This document shows, one piece after another, positions 8,556 through 18,168 of a DNA stretch of 64,000 nt. The stretch's first letter is position 1; the number at the start of each line of letters is the position of its first letter. Source of the DNA: Pectobacterium brasiliense (GTDB lineage Bacteria; Pseudomonadota; Gammaproteobacteria; Enterobacterales; Enterobacteriaceae). The position numbers were made by a program, and so were the translations under genes. Below the pieces are notes generated by a model. It was not told the origin of the DNA and searched no databases. It saw only the letters and a program-made list of their open reading frames with translations. The stretch covers positions 744,001-808,000 of the forward strand of contig NZ_JACGFN010000002.1 in the NCBI RefSeq assembly GCF_016950255.1. Reading direction: 5' to 3'.

Positions 8556-9701
8556 TTACAGATACACCCGCAGATATTCCGCCAGACATAGGATCGCCAT
8601 CGCCTGACCGTACGGCATAGAGGTCAGGGCGATGTTGCGGTAGAAATCCAGATCGTTGCCCATCGCCGTGCCGAATGATACCTGCGTCAGTTCACCGTCC
8701 TTATTGACGTGATTAATCACGCCGCGAATCGCTTTCTCCGCCACCTCAGCGTAGCTCGGGTCGACGTAGCGCTTGCGCACCGCTTTCAAAATACCGTAGG
8801 CAAAACCGGCGGTTGCAGAGCTTTCAAGGTACGAATTCGGATCGTCGATCAGCGTGTGCCACAGGCCGCTGTCATCCTGATATTTCGCCAAGGCTTCAAT
8901 CTGGCTTTCCAGAACCTGCAACAGGAAGCGGCGTGTCGCGTTATGCTCCGGCAGATCCAGCAGTTCGATAAATTCAGGAATAACGATCGTCAGCCAGCTG
9001 TTACCACGCGCCCAGCGCGCTTTCGCGTAATTGTGCTGCCCCTCGAACGTCCAGCCGTGGAACCACAGGCCGCTTTCGCGATCCATCAGATATTGCACGT
9101 GCAACAGGAACTGATACGTGGCTTCTTCTACAAACTCCGGCCGGTTTAACAGCTTGCCGATTTTCGCCAGCGGCAGCACGCTCATCATCAGCGTGTCGTC
9201 CCACAGCTGCTGATGGTTTTCGTTGTTATAAACAATGTGCTGCAAGCCCTGCTTATCCGTGCGCGGCATTTCGTACATCACCCACTCGGCCCAGCGTTCC
9301 AGATACGGCAACCAACGCGCATCGCCCGTTTCTTCATAGCGATAAGCCAGCGTCAGGAACGGGCACACGGTGTTCACGTTCTTCGTCGGCGTACCTTCCG
9401 CCAGACGCTCGGTAAACCAGTCGTCGATGATTGCGCGCATCTGCTCGTCGCCCGTCTGCTGGTAATACTGGTAAATCCCGTACAGCCCGATGCCGTGCGT
9501 CCATTCCCAACCCGCCCAGCCTTTGGTATCAATTACCCGACCATCGTCCAGCCGTAACAAAAACTCACCGGTTTTATCCTCAATATTCACCAGATTGTCG
9601 GTGATACGGCAAATCAGCGCCTTCAGATCCTCGCGGGAGATGAAGCGTTCTGGCTGACGTAAAAGCGGGCTATGTTTTACACTGAATACGGTCATAGTCA
9701 T
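8556..9701 (-). CDS. rhiN: Unsaturated rhamnogalacturonyl hydrolase (GH105)
   Basis: RhiN removes the unsaturated galacturonyl residue from rhamnogalacturonan oligomers in the cytoplasm, releasing products for the pectin pathway. The 381-residue protein has the GH105 six-hairpin-barrel features: TKGWAGWEWTHGIGLYGIYQY near residue 55, and MDRESGLWFHGW and KARWARGNSWLT in the middle, with the catalytic Asp expected in the WDDTLMM segment. There is no signal peptide. It lies 37 bp downstream of rhiT, matching the rhiTN operon of Dickeya. Two ATGs (9701, 9695) are possible starts. Confidence 0.9.
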   Translation of the reverse strand: MTMTVFSVKHSPLLRQPERFISREDLKALICRITDNLVNIEDKTGEFLLRLDDGRVIDTKGWAGWEWTHGIGLYGIYQYYQQTGDEQMRAIIDDWFTERLAEGTPTKNVNTVCPFLTLAYRYEETGDARWLPYLERWAEWVMYEMPRTDKQGLQHIVYNNENHQQLWDDTLMMSVLPLAKIGKLLNRPEFVEEATYQFLLHVQYLMDRESGLWFHGWTFEGQHNYAKARWARGNSWLTIVIPEFIELLDLPEHNATRRFLLQVLESQIEALAKYQDDSGLWHTLIDDPNSYLESSATAGFAYGILKAVRKRYVDPSYAEVAEKAIRGVINHVNKDGELTQVSFGTAMGNDLDFYRNIALTSMPYGQAMAILCLAEYLRVYL

Positions 9702-9738
9702 TCATCCAATTGAGTTATCAGTTAACAGTTCAATACAG

Positions 9739-11298
9739 TTACGACTGCGTGGCATGCGTGACCGGCTTGTCACCTTTATGGCGATTCAGATAGCCGATGT
9801 TGTTATTGCCCCACAGCGATTCATACGGCATACCAGCCAGCATTTCGACCGTTGCCCGCGCCTGCGGCGTAATGTTCTCCGGCACCGGACGCCCGGCTTC
9901 ACGCATTTTCAGCGTCTCTTCCCGCAGCACGCTGTGCGTTTGCAGGTTGAGTTTAAAGCGCAGAGAAACCAGGAAGCCCAGCGCCAGCACGCCGACGGTG
10001 CCGAAGCTCAAAATCATCAGAATCGTGTGGCTAACGCCAGGCGCCTGTACGCTCTGGCCGGACACAAAGCCGGAGAGCTGTAACACCACGCCTACCAGCA
10101 TCACCGCACCGGCCTGAGAGGCTTTGCGAGTCAGCGTCATAATCCCGGCGAAGATCCCCTCGCGACGCTGTGCGGTAATCACTTCATCCACGTCGGCGAT
10201 GTAAGTGTAGGTATTCCACGGCACGTAGTTGATTCCGCCACGCCCGATACCCGCCAGCGCAGAAATCAACAGCAGCAGAGAGAAGGTGTCATGCAGGCCG
10301 CTGTACCACAGGACGGCGTAGGAAAGCGCACTCACGCCAAACAGGCACACGACCAAGCGGTAAGACGGGGCTGGCCCAAAGCGGATACACAGCGGAATCA
10401 TGCCAATCACCGCAATGAATTGCAGAATCGCCATCGTTCCCATCAGGCTTGACGCCATGGTCGGGCTTTGCATCAGTACAAAGACCACGTAGTAAGTGAA
10501 CACGGCGTTAAACACGTCCTGCGCGATATACCCACCCAGATACATCCCAAGATGCTGACGGAAAATACGAATACGCAGCGTGGAAACCAGTTCGACGTTC
10601 AGCCGTTTCAGGCTTTGGCCTAACGTCAGAGACTGGCGCTCTTTCTCCGCCCGCAGCGACGCTTCCGACATCTGATCGCGCGGCCGTTCCCAGGTAAAGA
10701 AATAGACCAGCGTCAGCACCAGCGCACAGATAACGGAGAACACCAGACTCGAATAGAAGAAGGAAATGGCGTTGTCTTTACCAAAGTAGCCCAGCAGGAT
10801 GCCGGGCAGGAACGCGGCCAAAATCGCGGACAGCTGCGCCAGCGCGATGCGTGCGCCGGAGAACTTGGTCTTCTGTTTGAAATCGTCGGTCATTTCCGGC
10901 ACCAGAGTTTCATACGGCACCAGCACCATCGTATAGACGATATCGAACAGCAGGTACGTCAGTAGATAGTACCAATAGCTCATATCCCCGACCCACATGA
11001 AGCTGTAGCTGAACACAAAGGGAATACCGAGCAGAATAAAGAACTTGCGGCGGCCAAAGCGTTTGCCCAGCCAGGTTGAACCGAAGTTATCGGTCAGGAA
11101 GCCCATTAGCGGGCTGACGACGGCATCAAGCACTCGCGCCATCGCAAAAATAAACGTTGCCTCAATCGGCGTTAAGCCACAGAACGTGGTGTAAAAATAG
11201 AGTAACCAAGCGGCCGTCAGCGCCGTTGTACCAGCGCCAAGAAAGTCCCCTGAACCGTAGGCTAAATAGTTAGCCAAACCGATCTTACGCGTTTTCAT
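9739..11298 (-). CDS. rhiT: Rhamnogalacturonide transporter (GPH family)
   Basis: RhiT is a sugar:cation symporter of the inner membrane for rhamnogalacturonan-derived oligosaccharides. The 519-residue protein has about 12 hydrophobic segments and GPH features (YGSGDFLGAGTTALTAAWLL at the N-terminus, then LLFDIVYTMVLVPYETLVPEM). The ATG at 11298 has GGGGAAGG six bases upstream; the frame is open further upstream, but that extension is not transporter-like. An ATG at 11304 is an alternative. rhiN follows in the same operon. Confidence 0.9.
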   Translation of the reverse strand: MKTRKIGLANYLAYGSGDFLGAGTTALTAAWLLYFYTTFCGLTPIEATFIFAMARVLDAVVSPLMGFLTDNFGSTWLGKRFGRRKFFILLGIPFVFSYSFMWVGDMSYWYYLLTYLLFDIVYTMVLVPYETLVPEMTDDFKQKTKFSGARIALAQLSAILAAFLPGILLGYFGKDNAISFFYSSLVFSVICALVLTLVYFFTWERPRDQMSEASLRAEKERQSLTLGQSLKRLNVELVSTLRIRIFRQHLGMYLGGYIAQDVFNAVFTYYVVFVLMQSPTMASSLMGTMAILQFIAVIGMIPLCIRFGPAPSYRLVVCLFGVSALSYAVLWYSGLHDTFSLLLLISALAGIGRGGINYVPWNTYTYIADVDEVITAQRREGIFAGIMTLTRKASQAGAVMLVGVVLQLSGFVSGQSVQAPGVSHTILMILSFGTVGVLALGFLVSLRFKLNLQTHSVLREETLKMREAGRPVPENITPQARATVEMLAGMPYESLWGNNNIGYLNRHKGDKPVTHATQS

Positions 11299-11599
11299 CG
11301 CCATCCTTCCCCGAACATTTTTAATTATGAAGGTGTCACGCTGATACGGTAGCGCCCGGCGATCGTGAAAACCTTTGCGCTTTTGCCACCACGCGCCCCA
11401 CGCTGGCAGCACAGGGAAGATTGGTGCGATCCGCGTCAAAGATTTTATAAAAAGCCATTTTAACTGAAAGAAACCCGCGGTTCGTTTATGGCGATCACAG
11501 GATAGAAGATAGGAAGTCGGCAGGAAGCAAGGCAGCGCCACCAACGGACGTTGCCTCGTGAGGTCTTGAAAAATGGCGTTTTTCTAGCAGAGACTGGCG
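11299..11599. other. Intergenic region upstream of rhiT
   Basis: These 301 bp carry the rhiTN promoter and the end of the LysR unit. A dyad GAAAAA-N5-TTTTTC at 11568-11584 could be a weak terminator of the LysR gene. In Dickeya rhiTN answers to KdgR and RhaS; I could not identify a convincing operator for either. Confidence 0.4.
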
Positions 11600-12490
11600 C
11601 TATTGCGCGTGCTGTAATCGCCATAGGAAGGTTTGCCGCGCGTGGGCTAAACGCGGCTGGCGCAGTGCCCCCGGCACCCAGGCCAGATAGTAATCCAGTT
11701 GCGTTGTACCGACAGGAGGAGGAATAATGGCAAGCTCCCCCGTATCCAGCAGATCCTGACATAAATACACCGGCATCACCGTCCAGCCAAATCCACTGGT
11801 CAGCACGCGACGCAGCGCACGCAGATCCTGACTCACCACGGCGGGCACCAGTCCCTTGTCTTCCATGCGGTTCTTCTTCAACCAGTGATCGATCAGAGGA
11901 AACTCAAGGTCATACGCCAGCATCGGTTCCTGCGCCAGCGCCTGCGGCAGATCGCCCGTCTGCAATAACCGTTCGACAATCGCGGGAGCCGCCACCGCCT
12001 GTAGTGTCGCACTCTTTAACAGATCGCTTTTCAGCCGCTTATCCGTCACCGGATGCGCCGTTATGCCCAAATCACAGTGCCCTTCCAGCAGCATCTGTTT
12101 AATCAAATCGCCGTCGCCGGTATGCATATGCACCCGCACACCCGCCTCAAGCAGCGGCAATAGCTGTTCCGACACCACTTCGGCCATGAAATCTGCATGA
12201 CCAATGATATGCAGCGTCCCCGCGACGTCCATTGACCTCGCACGGGCGGAAGCCAGCGCCGCCTCGGCCTCATCAAGCTTATCCCCCAGATCCGCCGCTA
12301 AGTCGTCTGCCGCCGACGTTGGCGTTACGCCATTTGCCTGACGCTCAAAAAGCCGCCGCCCCACCGCCACCTCCAGCCCGGCAATGTGCTGCGATACCGC
12401 TGGCTGGGTCAGATTAAGCGCGCGTGACGCTCCGCTAATCGAGCGCTGCCGATAGACTTCCACAAACGTGCGTAGACGAATAAGTGACAT
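11600..12490 (-). CDS. LysR-family transcriptional regulator
   Basis: This is a 296-residue LysR protein. The N-terminal winged helix (LRTFVEVYRQRSISGASRAL, then LTQPAVSQHIAGLE and GRRLFER) occupies residues 5-60 and an effector-binding domain makes up the rest. It is divergent from the aldehyde dehydrogenase/PfpI pair 170 bp away, the classical layout for a LysR activator and its target. The AT-rich dyad around 12520-12543 in the shared region is where such an operator would lie. The inducer cannot be predicted; an aromatic aldehyde is possible given the target. Confidence 0.88.
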   Translation of the reverse strand: MSLIRLRTFVEVYRQRSISGASRALNLTQPAVSQHIAGLEVAVGRRLFERQANGVTPTSAADDLAADLGDKLDEAEAALASARARSMDVAGTLHIIGHADFMAEVVSEQLLPLLEAGVRVHMHTGDGDLIKQMLLEGHCDLGITAHPVTDKRLKSDLLKSATLQAVAAPAIVERLLQTGDLPQALAQEPMLAYDLEFPLIDHWLKKNRMEDKGLVPAVVSQDLRALRRVLTSGFGWTVMPVYLCQDLLDTGELAIIPPPVGTTQLDYYLAWVPGALRQPRLAHARQTFLWRLQHAQ

Positions 12491-12659
12491 ACGGTACCTA
12501 TAGAAATCAAGCCATAAAATTATTTATACCCCTAGAATAATAATCTTGTTGGCGGGTGGATCAACCCCTGCCGTATCCTTTATCCCATCTTGAGTGACCC
12601 GGAAACCCCGGCTAACTTTCTGTTTTCTCTGGTACTCGACGACAAAAAGGGGACAAAAC

Positions 12660-14078
12660 ATGTCGACACAACAATCCAAAAAGGATTTACAAGCCATCCT
12701 GAATACGATGAAGCGTGCCCACATTGCATCTGGTCCAGCCGATGCCGCGCTGCGTCAAGATCGCCTACAGCGCAGCATCAATCTGCTCCGTGAAAACCAT
12801 GCCACGATCGCGCAGGCCATGAGTGATGATTTCGGCCATCGCAGCCTGTATCACTCCTTTGCCGCCGACATCGGCATCACGTTGAAAATACTTCAGAACG
12901 CCATCGACAACGTTGAACGCTGGATGCAGCCAGAACCTGTTGATGAACCCGCTCCCGGCATGCAGGCGTGGATCCAGCATCAGCCTCTGGGCGTGATCGG
13001 GGTGATCAGCCCGTGGAATTTCCCGGTAAATCTGTCATTCGGCCCGCTGGCTGATATTTTTGCCGCCGGTAATACCGCGATTCTGAAACCGTCAGAACTC
13101 ACGCCACGCACATCTGAACTGCTGGCGGAATTGATTGCCCACTATTTTGATCCGCTGGAATTGGCCGTGGTGCTGGGTGATGCGGAAATCGGTCAGGCAT
13201 TCAGCGAACTGCCGTTCGATCATCTGGTCTTCACCGGCAGCACCGCGGTGGGTAAGCATGTGATGCGCGCAGCAGCAGAGAATCTGGTGCCGGTTACGCT
13301 GGAGCTGGGTGGCAAATCACCAGTTGTCATCGATCGTAGCGCAGATATTACCGAAGCCGTTGAACGCACGCTGACGGTGAAAACCTTCAACGCTGGGCAA
13401 ATCTGCCTGTCACCGGACTACGTTCTGCTGCCCGAAGGTCAGGAGCAGGCTTTCCGCGATGCCGCGAAAGCCTTTATGCAGAAAAGTTTCCCGACGTTAC
13501 AGGCGAACCCGGATTACACGTCTATCATTGCTGACAGGCATTACGATCGCCTGATTCGTATTCTGAAAGAAGCTGAACAGCAGGGCGCGACCGTCGTCAG
13601 CCTGGCACCAGAAGGTGAAGCGCCCTACGATGCGAAAAGCCGCAAGATTGCACCGCATCTGGTGTTCGGCGTACATGACGATATGACGATCATGCAGGAA
13701 GAAATTTTCGGCCCGCTGCTGCCGATTAAAACCTATCAGGCCGCAGAGGAACCGATTAACTACATCAATGCGCACCCACGCCCGCTGGCGGCGTATCTGT
13801 TCAGCAACGATGACGCTATGCAACAGCGTTTCGCAGCCAGAACGACATCAGGCGCGCTGGTTATCAACGATGTGATGACGCACGTGTCTATCGACACACT
13901 TCCGTTCGGCGGCGTTGGCGCATCCGGCATCGGCGCATATCACGGCGTTCACGGATTCCGCCGTTTCAGCCATGCCAAACCGATTGTCATACAGAGTGAA
14001 GATGGCGCGTCTAACCTGACACTGCGTGCGCCTTACCATGAGAAACAAGACGCGATTGTCGCCGTACTCAAAGGGTAA
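12660..14078 (+). CDS. Coniferyl-aldehyde-dehydrogenase-like aldehyde dehydrogenase
   Basis: This is a 472-residue NAD(P)-dependent aldehyde dehydrogenase. The ATG at 12660 follows AAGGGG with good spacing; an upstream in-frame start would add a Trp/Cys-rich tail that does not belong. Visible motifs: SPWNFPV near residue 120, FTGSTAVGKHV, the general base E215 in LELGGKSP, and the nucleophile C249 in FNAGQICLSPD. The sequence resembles coniferyl aldehyde dehydrogenases, which oxidise plant phenylpropanoid aldehydes to acids. That fits a plant pathogen, but substrate assignment is by similarity only. The DJ-1/PfpI gene follows after 44 bp. Confidence 0.85.
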   Translation: MSTQQSKKDLQAILNTMKRAHIASGPADAALRQDRLQRSINLLRENHATIAQAMSDDFGHRSLYHSFAADIGITLKILQNAIDNVERWMQPEPVDEPAPGMQAWIQHQPLGVIGVISPWNFPVNLSFGPLADIFAAGNTAILKPSELTPRTSELLAELIAHYFDPLELAVVLGDAEIGQAFSELPFDHLVFTGSTAVGKHVMRAAAENLVPVTLELGGKSPVVIDRSADITEAVERTLTVKTFNAGQICLSPDYVLLPEGQEQAFRDAAKAFMQKSFPTLQANPDYTSIIADRHYDRLIRILKEAEQQGATVVSLAPEGEAPYDAKSRKIAPHLVFGVHDDMTIMQEEIFGPLLPIKTYQAAEEPINYINAHPRPLAAYLFSNDDAMQQRFAARTTSGALVINDVMTHVSIDTLPFGGVGASGIGAYHGVHGFRRFSHAKPIVIQSEDGASNLTLRAPYHEKQDAIVAVLKG

Positions 14079-14122
14079 ATGGCAGCTATTCACCCGATCA
14101 TCCTGCAACCATAGAGAGAAAA

Positions 14123-14803
14123 ATGATGAAAATTTTAATGGTCCTGACTTCTCACGACAAACTGGGCAACACGGGTAATAAAACCGGCTTCTGGCTGGAA
14201 GAGTTTGCCGCCCCTTATTACACCTTTAAAGACGCCGGTGCCGAGTTGGTGCTCGCCTCCCCTACTGGCGGCCAGCCGCCTCTCGACCCGAAAAGCGATC
14301 TGGCCGATTTTCAAACCGAGCTGACGCATCGCTTTAAAGCAGATCCTGCCGCACAGCAGGAACTGGCCAATACGGTAAAACTCGATACCGTCAACGAGCA
14401 GGATTTCGATGCGGTCTTCTATCCCGGCGGTCACGGCCCGCTGTGGGATTTGGCGGAATCGCCGGTCTCTATCGCGCTCATCGAAGCCTTTGTCCGCGCC
14501 AACAAGCCGACCGGGTTTGTTTGCCACGCGCCGGGCGTGCTGATTCATGTGAAAGCAGAAAATGGCGATGCGCTGGTTAAAGGCCGCAAAGTAACGGGCT
14601 TCACCAACGGTGAAGAAGAAGCGGTTCAGTTGACGGACGTGGTGCCTTTCCTGATTGAGGATGAGTTCAAGAAACTCGGCGGACTATACGAAAAAGGCCC
14701 AGACTGGGCACCGTACCTCGTTGAAGACGGCAAGCTGATCACCGGCCAGAACCCGGCAAGCTCGGAAGTGGTTGCTAAAGCGATTCTTAAGCAGCTGGCT
14801 TAA
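14123..14803 (+). CDS. DJ-1/PfpI-family protein (Hsp31-like, type 1 glutamine amidotransferase fold)
   Basis: This is a 226-residue DJ-1/PfpI protein. Relatives act as chaperones, deglycases or glyoxalases against reactive carbonyls. The nucleophilic elbow GFVCHAPGVL places the catalytic Cys at about residue 134 with His next to it, and FYPGGHGPLWDL precedes it. KTGFWLEEFAAPYY at the N-terminus is typical of the Hsp31-like branch. It is probably co-transcribed with the aldehyde dehydrogenase, which suggests a joint role in aldehyde detoxification (inference). ATGs at 14123 and 14126 are both possible. Confidence 0.85.
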   Translation: MMKILMVLTSHDKLGNTGNKTGFWLEEFAAPYYTFKDAGAELVLASPTGGQPPLDPKSDLADFQTELTHRFKADPAAQQELANTVKLDTVNEQDFDAVFYPGGHGPLWDLAESPVSIALIEAFVRANKPTGFVCHAPGVLIHVKAENGDALVKGRKVTGFTNGEEEAVQLTDVVPFLIEDEFKKLGGLYEKGPDWAPYLVEDGKLITGQNPASSEVVAKAILKQLA

Positions 14804-14833
14804 TCCGCGCTATACCCTCATTTGTCTGTGTCT

Positions 14834-14867
14834 AAAAAAACAGGGCCGCATCACGATGCGGCCCTGT
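14834..14867 (-). terminator. Rho-independent terminator between convergent genes
   Basis: A 12-bp stem (ACAGGGCCGCAT / ATGCGGCCCTGT) with a CACG loop lies at 14840-14867. On the minus strand it is followed by a run of T residues (the A run at 14834-14840), so it ends the siderophore operon. It may also stop the rightward ALDH/PfpI transcript. Confidence 0.85.
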
Positions 14868-14890
14868 CATCAAGTGAAGTCCCCTATATT

Positions 14891-15967
14891 TCAGGGTGGA
14901 GATAAAATCGAAGCGATCTGCTGCGCGGTTAAATCGAAGCCGTAAAAGCGCTGATAGAAATCATGCGTCTCTTTTGCCATATCAATGTGCTGCATCTGCT
15001 GCGGATACAGCGTTTTTGCCAGCCAAAGAAATTGCAGCGCCTGCTCCGACGTTTCCCGACACCACCAGAACATCCCTAGCGGATTCGCATAAACGCGCCC
15101 CTGTTTTACCGCCCGTAGCTGCTGCCACTGCGCATCCTGCCGAATCGCCTTCGCATCGTCAGCCCGCATCGTAATAATCACATCAGGATCGGCCTGAAAA
15201 ATCTGCTCAAGCGACACAGGCGCGGTTGTCACACCAGAACGGCTAAACCACGGTTCCGCCACGTTGATCGCGCCGCCCAGATCCATCCAGTCTTGATTCA
15301 GTGAAGGGCGTCCCGATGTCGTTAACGAATCGCCAACCGCATGGTAGACCTTCACACGCTGCTGTGACGGAATATTCTGGATCACCTCCGTCACACGCCT
15401 GACGTTATCCTGATAGTAGGCGGAAAAATCCTGCGCCCGACGCGACGCGTCCGGCCCCAGAACCTCACCGGTAATCAGCGTGCGTTCGACCATCGCCGCC
15501 AGCGAGTTATAGCGGAGCGGTACAATAGCGATCCCCGCTTTATTCAGCGCTTCCGCTTCAGCAACCGGCACGCTGTCCGATACGAAAAAGACCTGAGCAC
15601 GACGAGAGATCAGCGCTTCCGTATTGATTCCCATGTTTCCGCTATGAGCAACCAGCGACGCCTGCGTAATAGACGGAACAAACTGGCGGAACAGCGGCAT
15701 ATCACGCACGAGTTTCGTCGTCCCGACAATACGATCGCCATAGCCCAGCATAGCCAGTATCGAGTTTTGTGCATTCCACGAGGTGGCAACTCGTTCAACC
15801 GTCGCGGGCACCGTCACAGAGCGATCGCCGTAATAGTGAATCGTCCGCGTAGCGGGTTCAGGCGTTTCCGCCTGAACCCAATGCACACCGGAGAAACTCA
15901 CCGCCAACAGCACTAACGCATTGAGCAAATACTCGCGATACCGCGTGGTAAGGTTACGTTTCAGCAT
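14891..15967 (-). CDS. Periplasmic iron-siderophore-binding protein
   Basis: This is a 358-residue FecB/FhuD-type binding protein of an iron-siderophore ABC importer. The N-terminus has a hydrophobic signal segment (YLLNALVLLAVSFSGVHWVQA, cleaved before ETPEP). The family features are VPATVERVATSWNAQNSILAMLGYGDRIVGTT and EQIFQADPDVIITM. The ATG at 15967 is preceded by GGTGAG; GTG codons at 15970 and 15976 are alternatives. It begins 5 bp after the receptor stop, so translation is probably coupled. No permease or ATPase gene is adjacent. Confidence 0.85.
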   Translation of the reverse strand: MLKRNLTTRYREYLLNALVLLAVSFSGVHWVQAETPEPATRTIHYYGDRSVTVPATVERVATSWNAQNSILAMLGYGDRIVGTTKLVRDMPLFRQFVPSITQASLVAHSGNMGINTEALISRRAQVFFVSDSVPVAEAEALNKAGIAIVPLRYNSLAAMVERTLITGEVLGPDASRRAQDFSAYYQDNVRRVTEVIQNIPSQQRVKVYHAVGDSLTTSGRPSLNQDWMDLGGAINVAEPWFSRSGVTTAPVSLEQIFQADPDVIITMRADDAKAIRQDAQWQQLRAVKQGRVYANPLGMFWWCRETSEQALQFLWLAKTLYPQQMQHIDMAKETHDFYQRFYGFDLTAQQIASILSPP

Positions 15968-15972
15968 CACAC

Positions 15973-18168
15973 TCACCAGTCAACGGTCAAAGAAGCACGG
16001 ATCTCACGCGGTTCACCGACGAACGCGTTGGCACCGCCGTTAATGCCGTCCGTGCTGCCAGGGAATAGGGAAGCCCAGTAATGTTCATTGGTGACGTTAT
16101 TGAGCGCAACGCGAAATGCCGCGGGCTTATCGTACAGTTTGAAGCCGTAGCGTGTGCCCAAATCCAGCGTGATGTAGCTATCCGCCCACGTCGTATTGGT
16201 ATCATTAGCCGCGCGTTTACCGGTGTAGTGAAGATTCGCGATATAGACCAGATTCGGTGCAGACGGGTGGCTATATTCCGTCAGCAGATTAGCCTGAAAC
16301 TTCGGCACCCCAACCACTCGCTTATCACGCGTTGCGGCTAATTCAGTATCCTTCAGCTTGGGAGCCAATAGCGTCATGCTGCCGTAAAGGTGCAAACCGG
16401 AAAGCACTTCACCATCAGCCATCAACTCCAGCCCCGTATTGACCTGATTACCCTGCTCTTTGAATACGTTATCTGCTGCGACATACGCGAAGGGGCGCTC
16501 CAGACGGAAAATAGCCGCGTTCAGATTCAACCCATCCCACTGCGATTTCACCCCCGCTTCATACTGGGTACTGCGATAAGGCTTCAGCGTCTGCCCTTTA
16601 TTCACCACATAATCATCAGTTGGCGCGGTGCCGCCCTGCTCCAACGAATCGGCATAGGCGACATACGTCATCACGTTAGGCAAGGGTTTGTACATCAGAG
16701 ACAGCGTCGGGCTAGTGCCCGTATCACGGGTCACTTCACCATCGGAGCCAAAACTGCGTGAGGTAATCCAACTTTGGCTCACGACGCCCATGGCCGACCA
16801 GCGCTCGTTAAACGTAATGGTATCGCCGGCGGTGATAGCCTGCTGACTGGTACGGCTAGATTTATAGCGCCCCGATCCCAGATAGAAACGCCCATCGCTA
16901 GGATCGGTATAACTACGCGGTGAATCAATGGTGCTGTTTCCCAGCGGGAAGCGCTTGCTATTACCTAGTCCGTTATAGATTGTCCACTGGTATCCGGTGG
17001 TGCTGAAGACCACGTCATGAGAAGGCCCGTTCGTATCGATATGGCCATTCAGTTGCAGCGTATTGCTTAATACCTTAAAACGTCCGGCGGTATAAGGCTG
17101 CGTCAGAGAGGTACTCACCGCGCCCTGATTGTTAGTAATCGCATTCGACAGCGAGCGCATACCGCGATCGGCGGTTTGATACCCCACCCCGCCCGAGGCA
17201 TACCAGTTATTGTTGAAGTAGTGTTTCAGGCGTGTGCTGGCGGTTTTCGTCACCAGATCGAGCCCCGCAAAGCTCTGCCCGTATCCCTGTTTCGTCACGT
17301 CTGGTGCGCTGGGTAACTGAATCGTCGGACCATAGGAAAAGCCACTGGCATAGCCCATTTTTCTGAAGCGATACTCGCTGGCATTCACTTCCAACACCGT
17401 GTCGGGCGAGAGATTCCAGTCAAACGCGACGCTGGCGAGTTGCCGTCTCAGCGTACTGTTGCTGATACTCCCCTCACCTTCATCGTGCAGCAGGTTGATG
17501 CGATAACCGAACTGGTTTTCATCACCCAGATGTCCACCCAGATCGGCATGACCCATCGCGGCACCTTTACCGGAATAGCCTGCGGTAAAGCGGTTCAGCG
17601 TCTGCGCCGTCGGTCTTTTTTGTGTGAAGTTAAACTGGCCGGACGGGCTGGCAGGTCCATACAGCGCGCCAGTCAGACTGTTAATCACATCCAGCCGCTC
17701 CAGCATTTCGACTGGGAACGCCGTGGTGGAAATAATGTTTAATCCATCCAACCGGCTGTTCGCCAGCACATCACCTTGCATACCACGGCTTTGCGGACGC
17801 CCCACGTCAATACCGCCGCGCGCCTGCATCTGGCTGGACGCGCTGTATTTCAGGAGGTCATTCACGTTCTTCGCCTGCTGATTGGCAATCATGGCTTCCG
17901 TCACGGTCGTGGTCGAATACGGCGTATCCAGCCGTGAACGTTTACCCAGCGGTCCGATCTCCACATCATCGGTCGTCATGCCTGCGCCAGCCAGATTCGC
18001 ATTCGCCTCACTGCGTTCTGCCTTGACGACCATAACGTCGGCCGCTTTTGCCTTTTCGTTGACCTTGCTGGTTGTCGGTTCGGCGCTCAATACCGGTGGA
18101 ACAACCACCATTAATGCTGGCAATAACCACTGTGCTTTTTTTCTATTATTTTTTCTTGGGGCCTTCAT
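15973..18168 (-). CDS. TonB-dependent siderophore receptor
   Basis: This is a 731-residue outer-membrane receptor for ferric siderophores. The signal peptide runs to about residue 29 (cleaved at VLSA-EPTT). A TonB-box candidate DVMVVKAE lies near residue 45, followed by the plug domain (DTPYSTTTVTEAMI, QARGGIDVGRPQSRGMQGD). The beta-barrel ends in the expected aromatic residue (SLTVDW). The NVTNEHYWASLFPG segment near the C-terminus is typical of the ferrichrome/ferrioxamine/pyoverdine-receptor group. The ligand is not readable. The binding-protein gene is coupled downstream. No clear Fur box is visible upstream. Confidence 0.9.
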   Translation of the reverse strand: MKAPRKNNRKKAQWLLPALMVVVPPVLSAEPTTSKVNEKAKAADVMVVKAERSEANANLAGAGMTTDDVEIGPLGKRSRLDTPYSTTTVTEAMIANQQAKNVNDLLKYSASSQMQARGGIDVGRPQSRGMQGDVLANSRLDGLNIISTTAFPVEMLERLDVINSLTGALYGPASPSGQFNFTQKRPTAQTLNRFTAGYSGKGAAMGHADLGGHLGDENQFGYRINLLHDEGEGSISNSTLRRQLASVAFDWNLSPDTVLEVNASEYRFRKMGYASGFSYGPTIQLPSAPDVTKQGYGQSFAGLDLVTKTASTRLKHYFNNNWYASGGVGYQTADRGMRSLSNAITNNQGAVSTSLTQPYTAGRFKVLSNTLQLNGHIDTNGPSHDVVFSTTGYQWTIYNGLGNSKRFPLGNSTIDSPRSYTDPSDGRFYLGSGRYKSSRTSQQAITAGDTITFNERWSAMGVVSQSWITSRSFGSDGEVTRDTGTSPTLSLMYKPLPNVMTYVAYADSLEQGGTAPTDDYVVNKGQTLKPYRSTQYEAGVKSQWDGLNLNAAIFRLERPFAYVAADNVFKEQGNQVNTGLELMADGEVLSGLHLYGSMTLLAPKLKDTELAATRDKRVVGVPKFQANLLTEYSHPSAPNLVYIANLHYTGKRAANDTNTTWADSYITLDLGTRYGFKLYDKPAAFRVALNNVTNEHYWASLFPGSTDGINGGANAFVGEPREIRASLTVDW

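Noticed and set aside
9739..11544. Long N-terminal extension of RhiT
   Set aside because: The extra residues are not membrane-protein-like, and a good ribosome binding site precedes the ATG at 11298.
11568..11584. KdgR operator upstream of rhiT
   Set aside because: The dyad has 6-bp arms and a 5-bp spacer, which does not fit the shorter KdgR-type spacing I recall; it may be a weak LysR-gene terminator instead.
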